NCBI GenBank assembly: GCA_035236585.1
Contig: CP141136.1
Coordinates: 33,068,949-33,132,948, forward strand
Direction of reading: 5' to 3'
DNA: 64,000 bases
From: Warburgia ugandensis
Lineage: Eukaryota > Streptophyta > Magnoliopsida > Canellales > Canellaceae
The translations under genes and the position numbers were made by a program. Within the stretch, counting starts at the first letter, position 1; the number at the start of each line of letters is the position of its first letter. Positions 48,845 to 61,471 of this stretch are shown in pieces. The notes under the pieces are model-generated. The model did no database searches and had not been told where the DNA came from. It saw nothing but the letters and a program-made list of their open reading frames with translations.

Positions 48845-49209
48845 TGTTGGAATACCACACCATCTTAAGCCAATATTTGACTTTATATTAATTTATCACA
48901 TGAATGAGCAACAAATAAGATTCATTAGAGTGCCAATTCTACTAGTGTATTATTAGTATTATTAAAATGATAAACAAAGGCTACCATGCCTCAAGGTGAG
49001 GCTCCTCTCAAGATCCCATGTGTCCCATTTGAACCCAACTCTAGTTAACTCATTTTGAGTAGTTACACACACTAACCATTTACCATAGTTAAATGGGACA
49101 TGTGTTATTCTAAGAATGAGCCTCACTCTAAAGCCTTGTTAAAGACCCTCAATATATCACTTCTATTATCTTCATCATCATAATCATCATTATATTAGTG
49201 TTGCACTTT
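48845..49209 (+). mobile_element. Possible LTR start (TGTTGGAATA) after a purine tract
   Basis: A purine-rich tract GAAGGGGAC (48834-48842) is followed two bases later by TGTTGGAATACC, the usual start of many copia-type LTRs. It leads into repeat R at 49210. The right end and a partner LTR were not found. Confidence 0.3.
48988..49134. mobile_element. Small foldback (MITE-like) element
   Basis: The left arm reads GCCTCAAGGTGAGGCTCC...CATGTGTCCCATTT. The right arm, reversed, reads GCTTTAGAGTGAGGCTCATT...CATGTCCCATTT. The arms are about 43 bp with mismatches, around a 60-bp loop. No clear target duplication was found. Confidence 0.55.
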
Positions 49210-49850
49210 ATGGTCAGTCATGAGATGACAACCAAATCCTTAAGAAAAATTATAGAAATTTCATGTTAAGGTGATTAAGAGTCATAGGACAAAGTGAAAT
49301 GGAATTATGAATCCTTGTAAATGTAAAGATATTGTCAAGTGAGAATGTGACTAGAAATCCACATTTTAGAATACTTGCTAAATGTGATGAGCAAATTATT
49401 TGCATTCTCGATCATCCGGATAGATACTAGAGTTACACATCATGATGTACAAAAGAGTATATGTACATAGGACATGTTGAAACATTTCATAGACGGGACT
49501 AAAGGAATGTTTCGAACAAAGCATAACCATATTATGCCCTAAGACTTGAGAGGTCCATATCTCTACATGAGCTTATGTTTATTTTTGAGGTACCTAGAGG
49601 TAGAATCTATTGTGGATGATACATACTTATTTGCATTATACACTAAAGTCTCAAAGTGTGTGGGATATTTAATACAGGACCCACACTCTTACAGAGAAAG
49701 ATATTCAGGTAGTGCCTATCATTCAATGAACTTATGAAATGCATGCTTAGTACTATCAAATATATTTTGTTAAAGTCATTGATAAATAATGGGGACTGCA
49801 TGACCATGTGTATATGAGGAGTTGAGTAAAGGTAATCCACATGCCTGAAA
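49210..49850 (+). repeat. Dispersed repeat R, copy 2
   Basis: Inverted relative to 37060-37720. Shared landmarks are GTCAGTCATGAGATGACAA, AATGTTTCGAACAAAGC, AGACTTGAGAGGTCCATATC and ATAAATAATGGGGACTGCAT. The copies are well diverged. The short frame at 49546-49737 has no counterpart function. Confidence 0.65.
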
Positions 49851-50214
49851 TAGGTACATTATTGAATATAAATATGCGAGAGGGACATTTGGCTCAAAAC
49901 ATAATACTTTGATAGTGGAACACTTAAATATACTATGTTATCTTCTGAACAATATAAACTATGATTTCATTAGAGGAACCTATAAGATTATCTAAGTGTG
50001 AATTGGAAAGTCCATGTCAGACATTGATTGCTAGATATTGACTATAATGGATAGGACCCAATTTTCTAGATGGTAGTAAATTAGGAAATCATTCAAAATT
50101 AAGGAACCTATAAGATTACACTATAAGCTTGTAGTAGTTTGAATTAGAAAGACTCATTAAATCCCTCTAGCGACATATATATAATTTGATTGATTTCCTA
50201 TGTGGATCAAGCTT
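49851..50214. other. Spacer; nothing recognised
   Basis: AT-rich. TCTAGATGGTAGTAAATTAGG and a repeated AGGAACCTATAAGATTA (about 49974 and 50102) suggest a local duplication of roughly 130 bp. Confidence 0.45.
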
Positions 50215-50938
50215 TTGGTGATGAAATTTAGCCCTTATCTTATGAGGGTTCCTATGGGGCCCTTCTAACATTATGATTCATTCCACCATAATGCGTAAAC
50301 ATGCAAAGCAAACTAATGCCTACCTCTATGCTATTTAACAAAGGGTACACACCTCAACAAATGAGACACTATAACCAAATAGCCTATGCCTTGGTTGTAG
50401 CCAAGCTTAGGCTATCCCTTGTTAAGTAGGTGCAAAAACTATTGCAATAAACCTAAATAACTTGCAACAATTATCATGAATGATCCTGTTCAATATGAAT
50501 TACACTACTATTCAAATGCAATTATACTAGAAAAATAAGATAGAGAGAAAATTGCTAACATTGGGGGTTCTGATGAAGATCAAGTGTGGGTTGCCATACC
50601 CCACACTTGCCTTGTATTATTACAACCCATTAAAAATTAAATAAGATTCAAATTACAATGAGCCTCACTACAAACCCTAATTTAAAAAATTAATAATAGT
50701 AAAACCATAATCTAAGTTGATGAAACTTTGGCCCACAACTTCGCTACTACTCCTTTGCCAATTTCCCTCACACAAAATCAAACAAAATATGGTCAATTAT
50801 GAGGAATTAGTAATAAATACAAAAATTGATGAAAAACCCTAATATAATGCAACCTAAACCTAGACTAAAGGTAAATAATATAATTTAAGATCGACTAAAC
50901 AATTTTGTTGCAATTTTTAGGAAACGTCACCAAAAACT
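50215..50938 (-). mobile_element. Leader and primer site of a second Athila-like element
   Basis: It lies directly below the LTR at 50939. The minus strand reads GTTTTTGGTGACGTTTCC at 50938-50921, a mutated form of TGGCGCCGTTGCCGGGGA, the tRNA-Asp primer site of Athila elements. The rest resembles the leader at 34.08-34.66 kb. No gag was found below it, so the element is cut off here. Confidence 0.6.
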
Positions 50939-53900
50939 TGCTGTGTGTTTTACTTAACTCGCAAGCACAAAAATCTATTATAGTATAAGAACACAAGTTA
51001 GGTCGATCCCATGAGGAATCAAACAGTTTGTGTGTTAAGTGGACCTTTACTTAAACTTCTTATCCTAGCCAAAGAGAGTAAGTTTTAACCTAAACTAAAG
51101 ATTAAGCCAACATGGCATAAATTTAGAACATGTAATATGGAAATATAGCACATGTAACCAAACTAATGTGGAAACTTTCCTAAAAACATACTTTCTAAAA
51201 ATAACACCTTAAATTAAAATTAGAACTTTCTAAAAGTGAAAATTAGAAATTATGTAACTAATGCAACAACTACTTAATGGAATCTAAATATGTTGAAACA
51301 TGCAAAACAAGCAAATCACTAATTTACTATGTACATAGCCCCAAATGGTAGTGTGCATAGATCATAAAGTGACACAACGAAATATGCAAAAATGGAACAC
51401 TAATGAACAAGGGAAACTAATGCAACCATAGATAACTCTCTAAATTAACAAATACTGTCCAAGATGCACGAAATAATTAACAGCCAACCTTATGCAACAA
51501 GCCTTAAAATCATGTGCATGATTCAAGATCCATGCTTATGGTGTAAAGATGTGGTGCTCTTGATTCCTAAGTAAACTTTTTAGGGACTATGATGCATGAG
51601 AATGAAACAACATTAGTAAAGTGTATGATTACTTAAAGAAGAAAAGGCATGGAACCATAAATAAATATAGAATAACAATCCTAATCTTTACAACAACCAT
51701 CAACATCATGCCTGTAACTCCTAGAAGTGATGTGCATGTTGTTGTAGGTGATGTGCATGTGAAACTAATGCAAGATAAATATAAAATGGATATGAATCTA
51801 AGCATTCAATGTGGCATTAAACTAGCAAGGTACACATTGATTAAACCAAGTTAACATCCATAATGAGTACATGAACAAATCATTATTTTCATTGAATGAA
51901 GGAGAAAGAAAATATAAGTGTGGTGTGCATCACCCAAGCATGTGCGTACACCAAACAACGTCCTTCTACCCTCTTCAACAATCATCCAATAATCAAAGCT
52001 AAGCATGCATGTAGGCCTTGGAAAAATTCAAATGATTAATTACAAGGAAAGTAGGAATGAATGCACCAAACCTAGATCTAAAACAAGGAAGGAATAAGAG
52101 AGCAAAGAGTATGGAAATATAGGGATTCAAGGTAACTTTTCCTTGGCTGTCACTCCAAGAGAAAGGAAACCTTGGATCTAAAAGGAATATGCATGAAATG
52201 CTAACAACTATATGGCAAATTAAAGAGAACTTACATATGAAACTGGTAGTCAAAGATAACCAAACAAAATGAAATGCAAGAGAGAAAAGCTACAAGAAAA
52301 CTAACCTTTAATCAATTGAAACCCAAGGGTTAGCTACTGAAGGAGGTGTGAGACTCTAGGAAAAAAAAAAGTGCTCTCTAAAGAAATCGTAGAAGGCCTC
52401 AAGGAAGAAACGGAGGCACCACCATTTTAGGAGGTGCCTCCCACGCTCCAAAGATGGTCTCTACGTGGGAGCCTAGGTAGTTATATGCTTCTTTTCTTTT
52501 TCTTTTTTTTCTTTCTAAGGTTGGTGAGATCCTATCCTTAGAAAATGGAAGGGATAGATAAGCATGGGGACTAGGGATTTCTCAAGATTTTTGCACTTAG
52601 AAAGTTGAACAAACTGTAGTCCTTCAAAGGGTAAGAATTGTGGATTGGCTTTGGCTTAGAGGTATGATGTTTAGGAACATAGGTGGACCCTAAGTGAAGC
52701 TTAGAATTGGAAGATGGTTAGGGATGATGAGATGAAGATAAAGGGTATGATGAAGACTGAATCTAGGGCAACCATCCAAGGCATCTAAGAGGAGGGGGGA
52801 AGGAGGCAACACCTTTTTAGGAGGTTGGCATGGAACTCCTTTCCTCCAGCTACTTCACGTGGAGTTTGGTGGTTAGGGAAAGAAAGCTATAAAGATGGAG
52901 ATGGAGGGAATGATAAGAAGAAAGAGATAAGAAGGAAAAGAAATGACATGGGATTAGGATGTGACATGATTGGGTAGATCTAGGATGGTGGGAGATTTTA
53001 AGAAAGTGGGGGACTTTAGGGTGTAGAAATTGTGGGAGGCCTTGTAATTAGAAAGAGGTTGGAGCATATATTGGAGAGAGGGAGAGAGATAAATAGAAAA
53101 GAGCGATTTAGAAGGTGGGATTGGTTAGATAGGCTAGGTGGCAACTTAGGAAGGTGGGCGGTGCCATCTTGTTAGGAAGGTGCATCTCCCCCTTAAGTAA
53201 TCGTGGGATGGTGTGTGAGTTATAAGGTGAGATGATGAGAGAGAAAATAATGGAAAATAAGTGGGAAAAAGGGAATATTGAGATGGCTTCTTCCTATTGG
53301 TCCACGTGCCACCTTACCCAATCAGATTTTCACTTTAATATCCACTATTTATCTTCCTAAAAATCTAATTTAGGCATGGATAATATCCTTAAAGTGTCCT
53401 CCAATCATGTCCCTCCATTTAACTTGGCTTAAGTAGCTTCAATGGCTTAGCTTCATGGATGGCTTTGGGGCTCTTTTGGCTTGGCTTGATGGCTTAACCC
53501 CCTTAGCTTTAATGGCTTGGCTAGGCTCCTTAGCTTATCACCTTTTACATGGCTTACATGGCTTAGGTTACTTGAGTGAATCCCATGCAAAGGTGGTGGA
53601 CTTAGCATGCCTTATACATGGGCCCATTTTAGTCACCCTTGGTTATTCCAATTGCTTCCTTGGATCCAGATCTTACCTAGATATGATCTTGACCATTGTT
53701 AGAACTTGAAAATATAGGTCCAAGCCTTCGAATTTGATCTTGATCCTTGATCTTCATCTTGATTGATCTAGACAATTGGATCATCATGTCAATTCCTATG
53801 AACGGTTAAAAATTCTAATTAAATCTTAAAAGTATGATTATTCACATACTTAACTTGGATTAGCCTTTGAACCTGCAAATTATCAAATATTTGGTTTATT

Positions 53901-54013
53901 ATGTTAGAAATGCATGTGTTATAATTTTTGTCCAAAAACACTAATTTAACACTACAAGTTATAACACAGGTAACTAATTGGGTTAGTTTTTATACAAATT
54001 TATACACTTGTCA
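50939..54013 (-). repeat. 5' LTR of the second Athila-like element (about 3.07 kb)
   Basis: Plus-strand ends are TGCTGTGTG...CACTTGTCA. The left part has the same layout as the other Athila LTRs: CAAGCACA, a TATAGTATAAG run, GGTCGATCCCATGAGGAATC (about 51001-51020; compare GGTTGATCTCATAAAGAATC at 23307), then a TATCCTAGCC-type phrase. The body is diverged from 23242-25699. On the right it abuts Tat-like LTR sequence, so it inserted into the Tat-like element. The right flank is AATTC; the partner end was not found. Confidence 0.65.
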
Positions 54014-55578
54014 AATTCATAGATAGATTCCTTCAAACATCCTAAAGCTTTCTTTGATTTACTTAAATTTATATCTTTTTATACAATAAGGCATCAAAGA
54101 CAGGCCCTTTCCCATGGTCTTTTCTTTGAAGGAGACAAATTAAAATCAAAGAACTTCTAAAAGGGAAGGTCTAGCATAATGTATGTGATAAATTTTCCCC
54201 AAGCTAGAGGATAAATTTTGATTTTTATAGGTACTCTTTTCTCTTTTTTTTTTTTTTTTTCTTTAATAAAATTCATGGAAGAAATAATTTGTTGTCATTA
54301 CATTTGATAGGAAGCATCTTCTTTTGAAGTAAATAGAAACTACTTCTTTCTCTCATTAAGAATCCAATACTACTACTAAGAATAGCTACATTGCATCTTT
54401 TGGTTTTGTTGCATATTTCAATTCCCTTACATATTTTAATTCCTTTATATGTTTTAACTCTCTTGTGTGGTTTATTCATGTCCTCAATTCCTAATCATCA
54501 TGTTAAGGCCAAATTTCCAATTTTAGCATGCATTTGATTTCTTAGTTAGTTTCATGTTTCTGATGTCTCTTACATTCATTTCTAAGCCTCCTACCATTTT
54601 GATCCATTAATTGGTTTGTAGAAAGGCAATCCTATCTTTTGAGTATTTCTTCTTCATGTTTCCATCATATTATATTCACTCCTTCACTCCATGTTTAATT
54701 CATGCATACTTCTAACTCATTTGCATGAAGCATTTTAGTTATTTGATCCATGCTTAGTTTATGCTTCTCCTTTGTTTTAACTTAGAGCATGTTTCCAATT
54801 TATCTCATTACTCATGATCCTAGCTTCATCTTTATGATTTTAGCATTGAAAAGCTCTACCATTCTATGTTTTACATATACAATAATCATTCTTGTCTGAT
54901 GTTCATCTCCATGACTAGTTATAGAAGAATTATCTAATTTCATTCACAGGTTTCTAAGAATGTGCTATGTAACCCTTACATTTTAGTCTCCCATATAGCT
55001 TCATGTATTAGTACTCATTGTATTTTTCTAATCTTCATTATGTTACATTATTTGCTCGTTCTTATGTTCATTATGTTGATGTGACTATGTGTATGCTTTT
55101 TGCTTAAATGACTTACTTTAGATGCTCTTCTCCATCTTTATGCTCTCATTCTAAGCTATCAACTTACTGAAAGGCAAATTCAAACTAAATGATCTTTTTA
55201 ACCAAGAAGAGCAAGGGGCTTTCATTTACTTGTACTCCTTACTACTTTATCTTTGGAGATGTCGAAACCTAGATCTCTAGTTTAATGGAATCATTTGAGT
55301 CATTAGGGACCTAGGGCACTTTGTACCTTAGACGGAAACTCCCTTGATAAACTACTAAGGTTCACATGAATCTAGGTTAGAGACTAAAGTAAAACCTTCA
55401 AAAGATTAAGCTAATTCTAGTGCCTTGCTCCTAAAAATTAGAAGGATAAATTAAATTAAAAGAAACAAATGAACTCCATAAGCCATCTCTACTCAACATG
55501 GAACCACAAACATGAACTTAGGATAAAATAAAACCTTTGTCAAAATTGTGTTGCACCTAAAAAATGCCTACAGTTCAA
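54014..55578 (+). repeat. Part of the 5' LTR of a Tat/Ogre-like element
   Basis: It matches 19245-20720 in inverted orientation and ends just before the primer site at 55581. Its left part is cut by the Athila LTR. Poly(T) (54242-54260) and the minus-strand short frames are not genes. Confidence 0.6.
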
Positions 55579-55580
55579 CC

Positions 55581-55600
55581 TAGAAACTCCGATAGGGACA
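55581..55600 (+). promoter_or_regulatory. Degraded tRNA-Arg primer binding site
   Basis: TAGAAACTCCGATAGGGACA corresponds to TGGCGACTCCxxTGGGGA. Most differences from the ideal site are G-to-A or C-to-A changes. It aligns exactly with the better-preserved site at 19222-19239. Confidence 0.55.
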
Positions 55601-56728
55601 TCCCTTAGTTTGGATTTGCCTTTTACGAAATGATAACTTAGAATTAAGTGCATAAAGGTAGTTTGCCAACAAGTAATGTAAGTTATTCCCCTTGTGTTTT
55701 CTTTGTTCACACTCGCATTTAGAAGTTAGAAGAGCAATTCCCCCTTCAAACACTTCACCTATTCTTGCATATTCATGAGATTCTATATATTGCATACCCT
55801 TGTCTTAGGAATCCGGTACTTACTGAAGTAGCCTCTTACTTAACACTACGAGGTACTAGGGTGGGAGATGAAAGATTCAGTCCATAGCCTTACACCTATG
55901 TGTATTAAAAAAGAATCAAATAACCACATTGCATTGATGGATCACTTGATTTACCATCCATGAGGTATATTAATGAAACCTTTGCTAAGGAAATCCAAGC
56001 TAAAGCCTTGCTTGCCCCATATGAACATCACATGCATGTAGTGCCCCATAGAAAGCATTAAGATATCCCATAATGGTTAGGATTGATACCATATTTTTCT
56101 AGGATGTGCTCTTATAATGTTAGGTTCTCACATCTCCAAGAGGTGTGTCATCCCATGCATCTCAATTCCTCTTGAAGATTTTCATTAAAAAAAAAAAAAA
56201 AATCAAAGAATTTTCCCTCCCCAATTTAAAAGTAAAAAAATCTTCAAAAGTTTAAAAAAAACGGGAAGAGAGAATTCTTCTCTAGTTCCTCTTCATTCTC
56301 AAAAATCCAAAACCTTTTTCCAATGCTAAATTTTTTAAGAAAAAGAAAATTTTCCTTCATCCATTCTCCAAAGGAGTAGAGTACTTTCTCTCTCTTTGAT
56401 TTTGTTAGGATACATGCTTCCTCCTTGATTTCCCACATCCAAAACCTCAGAGAAATAGAATTAAGATTTCCACTCTTCCACCAAAATGATTTCTAAATAA
56501 AGTGAGAAGGTTCTCTCTCTTTAGACCTTCCATCTCAAAGAAGTAAACTTCTCTTCAAAACCCAATTTTGAGATAAAGCGAAAGCTACTTTCCTCTCCCC
56601 TTTTGGTTTTTAAAAAAAAAAAAAATTGCAATTTTTTTTTTTTCAAAATTGATCATACAAAACATTTTTCCAAACACACCTTGATTGCTTCACCAATCTT
56701 GATCAAACAAATCCTCTCACCAAAAACC
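55601..56728 (+). other. Tat/Ogre-like leader
   Basis: The stretch at 55.6-56.15 kb matches 18.80-19.22 kb inverted, so this leader is shared by both copies. Then come poly(A) (56186-56201) and a CT-rich, A-rich stretch before the gag start codon. Open frames on the minus strand here are shadows. Confidence 0.55.
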
Positions 56729-57620
56729 ATGGTTGGCAATAACCTTGGTGTTAAGCTTGGAGCCCTTGAAGGCAATCTCCATGATGCCATCAAAACAATC
56801 CAAAGGGACCAACTTTTCATCGAAAATGAATAGTTGCATTCTCAAAACAACCATACTCCAAATTTTGAGATCTAAAGTACCTCCTCACCAATAGAAGAAT
56901 TAGTGAAAGAATTGAGAGAAATCAATTCTACTATCAAGAAGTCTCAGAAAATGCCACCCCACTCCCATTACCATGAGTTCGAGAGTCTAAAATTGTTCCT
57001 TGAAGTAGTCATCCCAAAAGATTCCAAGATACCAGACATCCTCCAATATGATGGCACAAAATGCCATAAATTGCATGTTACCTTGTACAGCTGCTATCTC
57101 TTAGCATTTAAGTTAGACAATCCTCAACTAGGCAATTATAGATCCCTTACCATGGACCCTTAGCATGGATTATGGGAGCTGAAAAGAAAAGATCAATACC
57201 TAGGAAAAATTGGTAGCCCTTTTTTTTTCTAAAGAATCCATCACTTATTAGATCAACTGATCACTACCCTTGACCTTTAATTAGTTGTGCAAGGTCTTGA
57301 TTAAAGCTTTACCAAGTTCACAGAAAGGTGGTAAGAAACCACATAGAAGATGAGAGTGATCCTATCTAAAGAAGAACAAATTAGTCTCATCCTTTGAAGT
57401 CAGAAATTGGACCATAGGTCATCCTTTGTCACCACCCATACTAGATTGTTGATGAATTTAAGAAGTATAGAGAAAGGGCTGATAGCAACATTATTCAAGG
57501 ATTGTACACTCCAAAATATAAGAAAACTAAACCCAAATCCAAGAAACCACCTATGTCTAAACAAGCCGATCATGTTCATCATGTTTCTATCCAACCCATT
57601 CAAATCCTAACCCCTTCCTA
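56729..57620 (+). pseudogene. Tat/Ogre-like gag, N-terminal part
   Basis: The likely start is ATG at 56729, in context AACCATGG. It opens MVGNNLGVKLGALEGNLHDA and meets a stop at 56831. The conserved capsid start follows: IPKDSKIPDILQYDGTKCHK (about 57014-57073), corresponding to the IPxDFKxPEFxKYxGTxCPxxHL pattern of Tat Gag, then a degraded stretch. A Lys-Lys-Tyr-Arg-Glu motif with KKTKPKSKKP lies near 57460-57560. Several stops are present. Confidence 0.7.
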
Positions 57621-59470
57621 GTACTACACAAATCAATTTTCCTCCTTTATCATAACAGTTACCTACCTACTCCTAAGTTAATTCTTGTATGTCTTATCCA
57701 CAATAAAATTCTATTAGAAATAGACCTCCTACCCAAAATTTCTAGTCCAATAAATTCAATTAGCAATCAAATTAAGAAAAATCCAAATGTCGCTACTAAA
57801 CCATCCCCCAGCACTCTTGTAAACCTTTGCTCATCTCAAGGTGATCATGCTATAGTCCATCTTTAGTTGAAGCATGCTGGTAAGATCACCCTTGTCATTC
57901 CTACGAACCATGTTCCAAAAGGAACCACCAATGAGCCCAAAATTTTTATGTATATTGATACTTGATGGAATTTGAGGTACAAGTCCTAAGACCTAATTTA
58001 GGAAGGTCAAGTGGGCATTGCCAATTATCCCAATGTTCATACAAATCATTTTCCAAATTATCATGAGGTTTGTTCTCCATAAAACCAATCAGCTCAAACT
58101 ATCAATGTGATTGAAGTCCATGATTGACCACTCCATATCAACATGATTAAATATGAAAAAGATGAAATTGGTCCTGACGACCCCTTTCTTCTATAGACTT
58201 GGAGTCTCCCATTGTTTTAACAACTAATGGCTGACCTAAGGAAAATGAACCTCGACAAGGCTAATGGCAATAAGATGAGATCATACACATTGAAAATTGG
58301 AAACAATTTAAGAAAATGCCCCAAAAGCCAGTTGTTCAAAATTTTGTGCCCTAGGAAGAGTTTCAATCCATTAAATGTCATCTCCTTTGACTCAAATAAT
58401 ATCTCACTTGACTCTAAGCCTGAACCCATTCAAGAGCGCATGGACCACATGATGGATATGCCTTCTACCATTCACAATGAGCTAAGAAGCCTAGAAGAAC
58501 ATGTAAAGGAAATGTCCAACATAGTATCCCATCTCACCATGGCCACTAATACCATGTTTTACCACTTTCTTAATAATGCCTTCTTTACAAAGATTATTCA
58601 CCTTAGTTTTATCCCAATAAAAGAATAATGAACCAAGTTAAAGAAAAAGTACATGGACATTGGTTATCCTCTCAAAGCTACTCTCCAAATTTTCAAAGAT
58701 CACATTAGCTACTAAATACAAAAGTATAGCCAATACCCTAGTTTGCTCCTCAAAATTTCTAATATGATCTCTTCTGTGAATATCACAAGACATTTGGTCA
58801 TGAGATTGACAAGTACTTTTCTTCAGGCATAAGATTCATTACTCCAGGAAGAGCAATTGTATCTACTGTTGGATGTTCTAGCATGACATTGATAAGTGAT
58901 GGGTTTTGCTTTTGTGTGTTGTGTTTCTATTGGAAGAAAACCTTCCCATTGATGAAATTCCAAAGTTTGTACCAACAACCTATATGAGTCATCCCTCAAT
59001 GAACATGGATGAACCACCAAAACAATTCATCAAAACTTACATTATCAAGTTATAAAAGGAACCCTTCATCTTTGTCATCATAGAGACTGTCACGCACATC
59101 TAGGTAAGCTCCATACTAGTTCCATACTAGTTCCTACATATTGATATTATCATAGATAGGAAGTTCATGAAACAAAATAGTGTTATAGCTTGATGATGCA
59201 AATATGGAGGAAGGTGTTGTCACTACCATGGAAACTAACACGTCTTCATTGAGCCTCCTTCTCAATTGCTAAAGACATGTGTGTCATGCATGGTTAAAGG
59301 AACCTTATGCTACCCTATGAAGGTCCAAAGAAATTTAACACCAAGATGAAATTGATCCTAGCAAGTTCTGCACGTACCACTAGATGAATGACCATGATGA
59401 CGAGGGAAGGAATTGCTATCAAAAGGTCTATCCAGGGAAGGAATTATCGCTTATTTTCCCCTCTAAACCC
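57621..59470 (+). pseudogene. Tat/Ogre-like gag middle region, degraded
   Basis: Weak gag-like phrases occur: NYPNVHTNHFPNYHEV (about 58014-58062, resembling TNPLPNHGG), then VIEVHD, and an open frame 58227-58628 of 133 codons (MADLRKMNLDKANGNKMRSY...) with heptad-like Leu/Met/Ile spacing near its end (SLEEHVKEMSNIVSHLTMAT). I do not recognise that frame as a named domain. The order of phrases relative to 59.6 kb is not the usual one, so the region may be rearranged. Confidence 0.45.
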
Positions 59471-60660
59471 TTTCCCACATACCAGTGAGGAGCCCATCAA
59501 TTACAATGGGTATCTAAAGACATTGTCCAAGCCTACATCAAAGTCTTAGCCCCAAATGGTCAACCTTCTAAATCCCTATGTCTTATCACAACTAGTTTTA
59601 GCCCAAAACATGAATCCCCATCCTTTTGCATCTACCACAATGACTTTGGCCAGAAAGCGAAAGATTTCCTTGCCATGAAAACACACATTAGTGACATTTT
59701 CCATGACTGCATTGATTTTCAAGATCATATTGCCTCATTTCATCTTATAAGACCCATCCATATACCACAAAAAAATCGCTTCATTACATAGAACCCCTTA
59801 TTACTATTGTTATATATTGCATTCATATCCTTGCCTTTCTATTAAAGGATTTGAGCAACTTTCAACTTGTCATAGAAACACAAATTGATAATGATGATGG
59901 TACCCCTTATTGCCTCCACCATGACATGACTAGACATGTTATCCATCAAAAGATCTTTTTGAAGGAGTCACCCCCAACATCATAATTGCCCATTTTCCTT
60001 TCTATTAAACCTTGGCACTTGATTTTGAACCACTTCCACTCTTTGACGAACCTATGGGATGGCTCATTAGGTAGTGTGTGAAAACCCTATCCCTAAAGAT
60101 CAAACCTATCCAATTTCAATCCATCAACATGGTTGAAATCACATCTCAATCCAAAAAGGCATAACACCCATCATCTACCCCAAACTAGTTTTTCCAAATT
60201 CCACTCTTATAACCACAAATGTACCATCCAATCAATTTTAGAGCCCTTGATTGAATCAGGCCCATAGGGCCAAATATTCATCCTAAAATAATTTTCCACC
60301 ATAATGCCAAGGTCAAACAAAGACCTTTCATCCTAAAATTGCATTCACCCCCAACCTTTTTCAACAACATTTCCTAGTTCATCCTCACTCACACCTAAAT
60401 TACCTAAGAAGCCTCTCACATCACTTGTGGTACCTCATTTCGAACCATCTAAAATTGCTCATGATCACCCAACCCCACCTATCAAGGAAAGAATGCCCAT
60501 CTAGCCATATAAAATGATGATGAAGTAATCAAATAGTTCGCCCTTGTCCAGCCCATAGAAAATGATGATGAAGTAATCAAATAGTCCATGCATGTCCAGC
60601 TCATAAAAAATGATGTTGAAGTAATCAAATAGTTCAAAAGGACCTAGACTCAAATTTAAA
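59471..60660 (+). pseudogene. Tat/Ogre-like gag C-terminal region
   Basis: FCIYHNDFGQKAKDFLAMKT (about 59625-59684) matches the C-x-YHxxxGHxTxxCxxLKxxIxDLI motif of Tat Gag, with later Cys and His residues substituted. It is followed by IFHDCIDFQD. Further stops follow. It ends in a 48-bp tandem repeat. Confidence 0.6.
60500..60645 (+). repeat. 48-bp (16-codon) tandem repeat, three copies, in the gag-protease region
   Basis: AATGATGATGAAGTAATCAA begins at 60513 and 60561, and a one-base variant at 60609. The period is exactly 48 bp, so it keeps one frame, giving repeated Asn-Asp-(Asp/Val)-Glu-Val-Ile-Lys followed by a stop in each unit. Confidence 0.85.
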
Positions 60661-60819
60661 TATGAGGACTACTCATGGATGCACAAAGACAAATGTAGGC
60701 AGTATTGGAGCACTTGAACTAGGTTCAAGTTCCTACCCACACTTCTCCACATTAGCCAGCTGCTATTGTAGGGTGATGCACATGTTAAAAGCCCTTACCT
60801 TCAATGATCAGATATACCC

Positions 60820-61471
60820 TAGAACGGATCAACCTTAATAAGCCATTATTCATTAATGTTAATGTTAAGAGTACCAGGAGTGCTATTGGATAATGGCTCA
60901 ATAATTAGCCTATATCCTCTTCAAATAGCTTTGAGACATGGAATTAGTTTGGATTAGCTTAAGCTAGCCCTAAGGGCCAAATGTAAGGATCATGGACATA
61001 AAATTCTTAATTGGAACAGCTACACATATGATTATCTTCCAGGATGATGTTATTTCAAAATCTTTCAACCTCATGTTAAGAAGATCCTGGATCCATGTGG
61101 CCAAAGCAATGCCTTCCTTCCTCCATCAAAAGTTCAAATTTGTCCACAAGACCATCATTGTCACTATCTTTGGCTATGATAGTCTCAATGGCTCCTTCAA
61201 AGACAAAAGGTTCAAGCTCGGAATCAATTTAAACAAAGTTGAAGTTCAATTAAATGGGTTCACATTTCTTGAGATCTACAATGTTCATATTAATCCCTCT
61301 TACAATGAAACTATTGCTCTCCCATATGCAGAAAAGAGAGTAGCTTTAAAGATCAGATGGAAAATGGGATATTTTCTAGACACTACTCTAAGAAAAAGAG
61401 TTAGAACCTTTGAAACAACACAATACAAGAATCATAAGCAGGGCCCTCATAATTTGGAAAATCAAGATTAA
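60820..61471 (+). pseudogene. Tat/Ogre-like retropepsin domain and G-patch-like tail
   Basis: VLLDNGSIISLYPLQIALRH (60880-60939) carries the Tat catalytic DNGS motif, with Asp at 60889-60891, and meets a stop at 60955. After a frameshift the domain continues LMLRRSWIHVAKAMPSFLHQ (about 61073-61132; family form LLGRPWIHxAGAxPSSLHQ), then KFKFV. A later RKMGYFLD-like stretch (about 61350) resembles the glycine-rich G-patch found after this protease. The 160-codon frame from 60992 is open. The protease would process the polyprotein; the frameshift and stop disable it. Confidence 0.75.

Noticed and set aside
48845-49850. Complete copia LTR
   Set aside because: The start and purine tract look right, but no end, partner LTR or copia pol was found, so it is kept only as a weak call.
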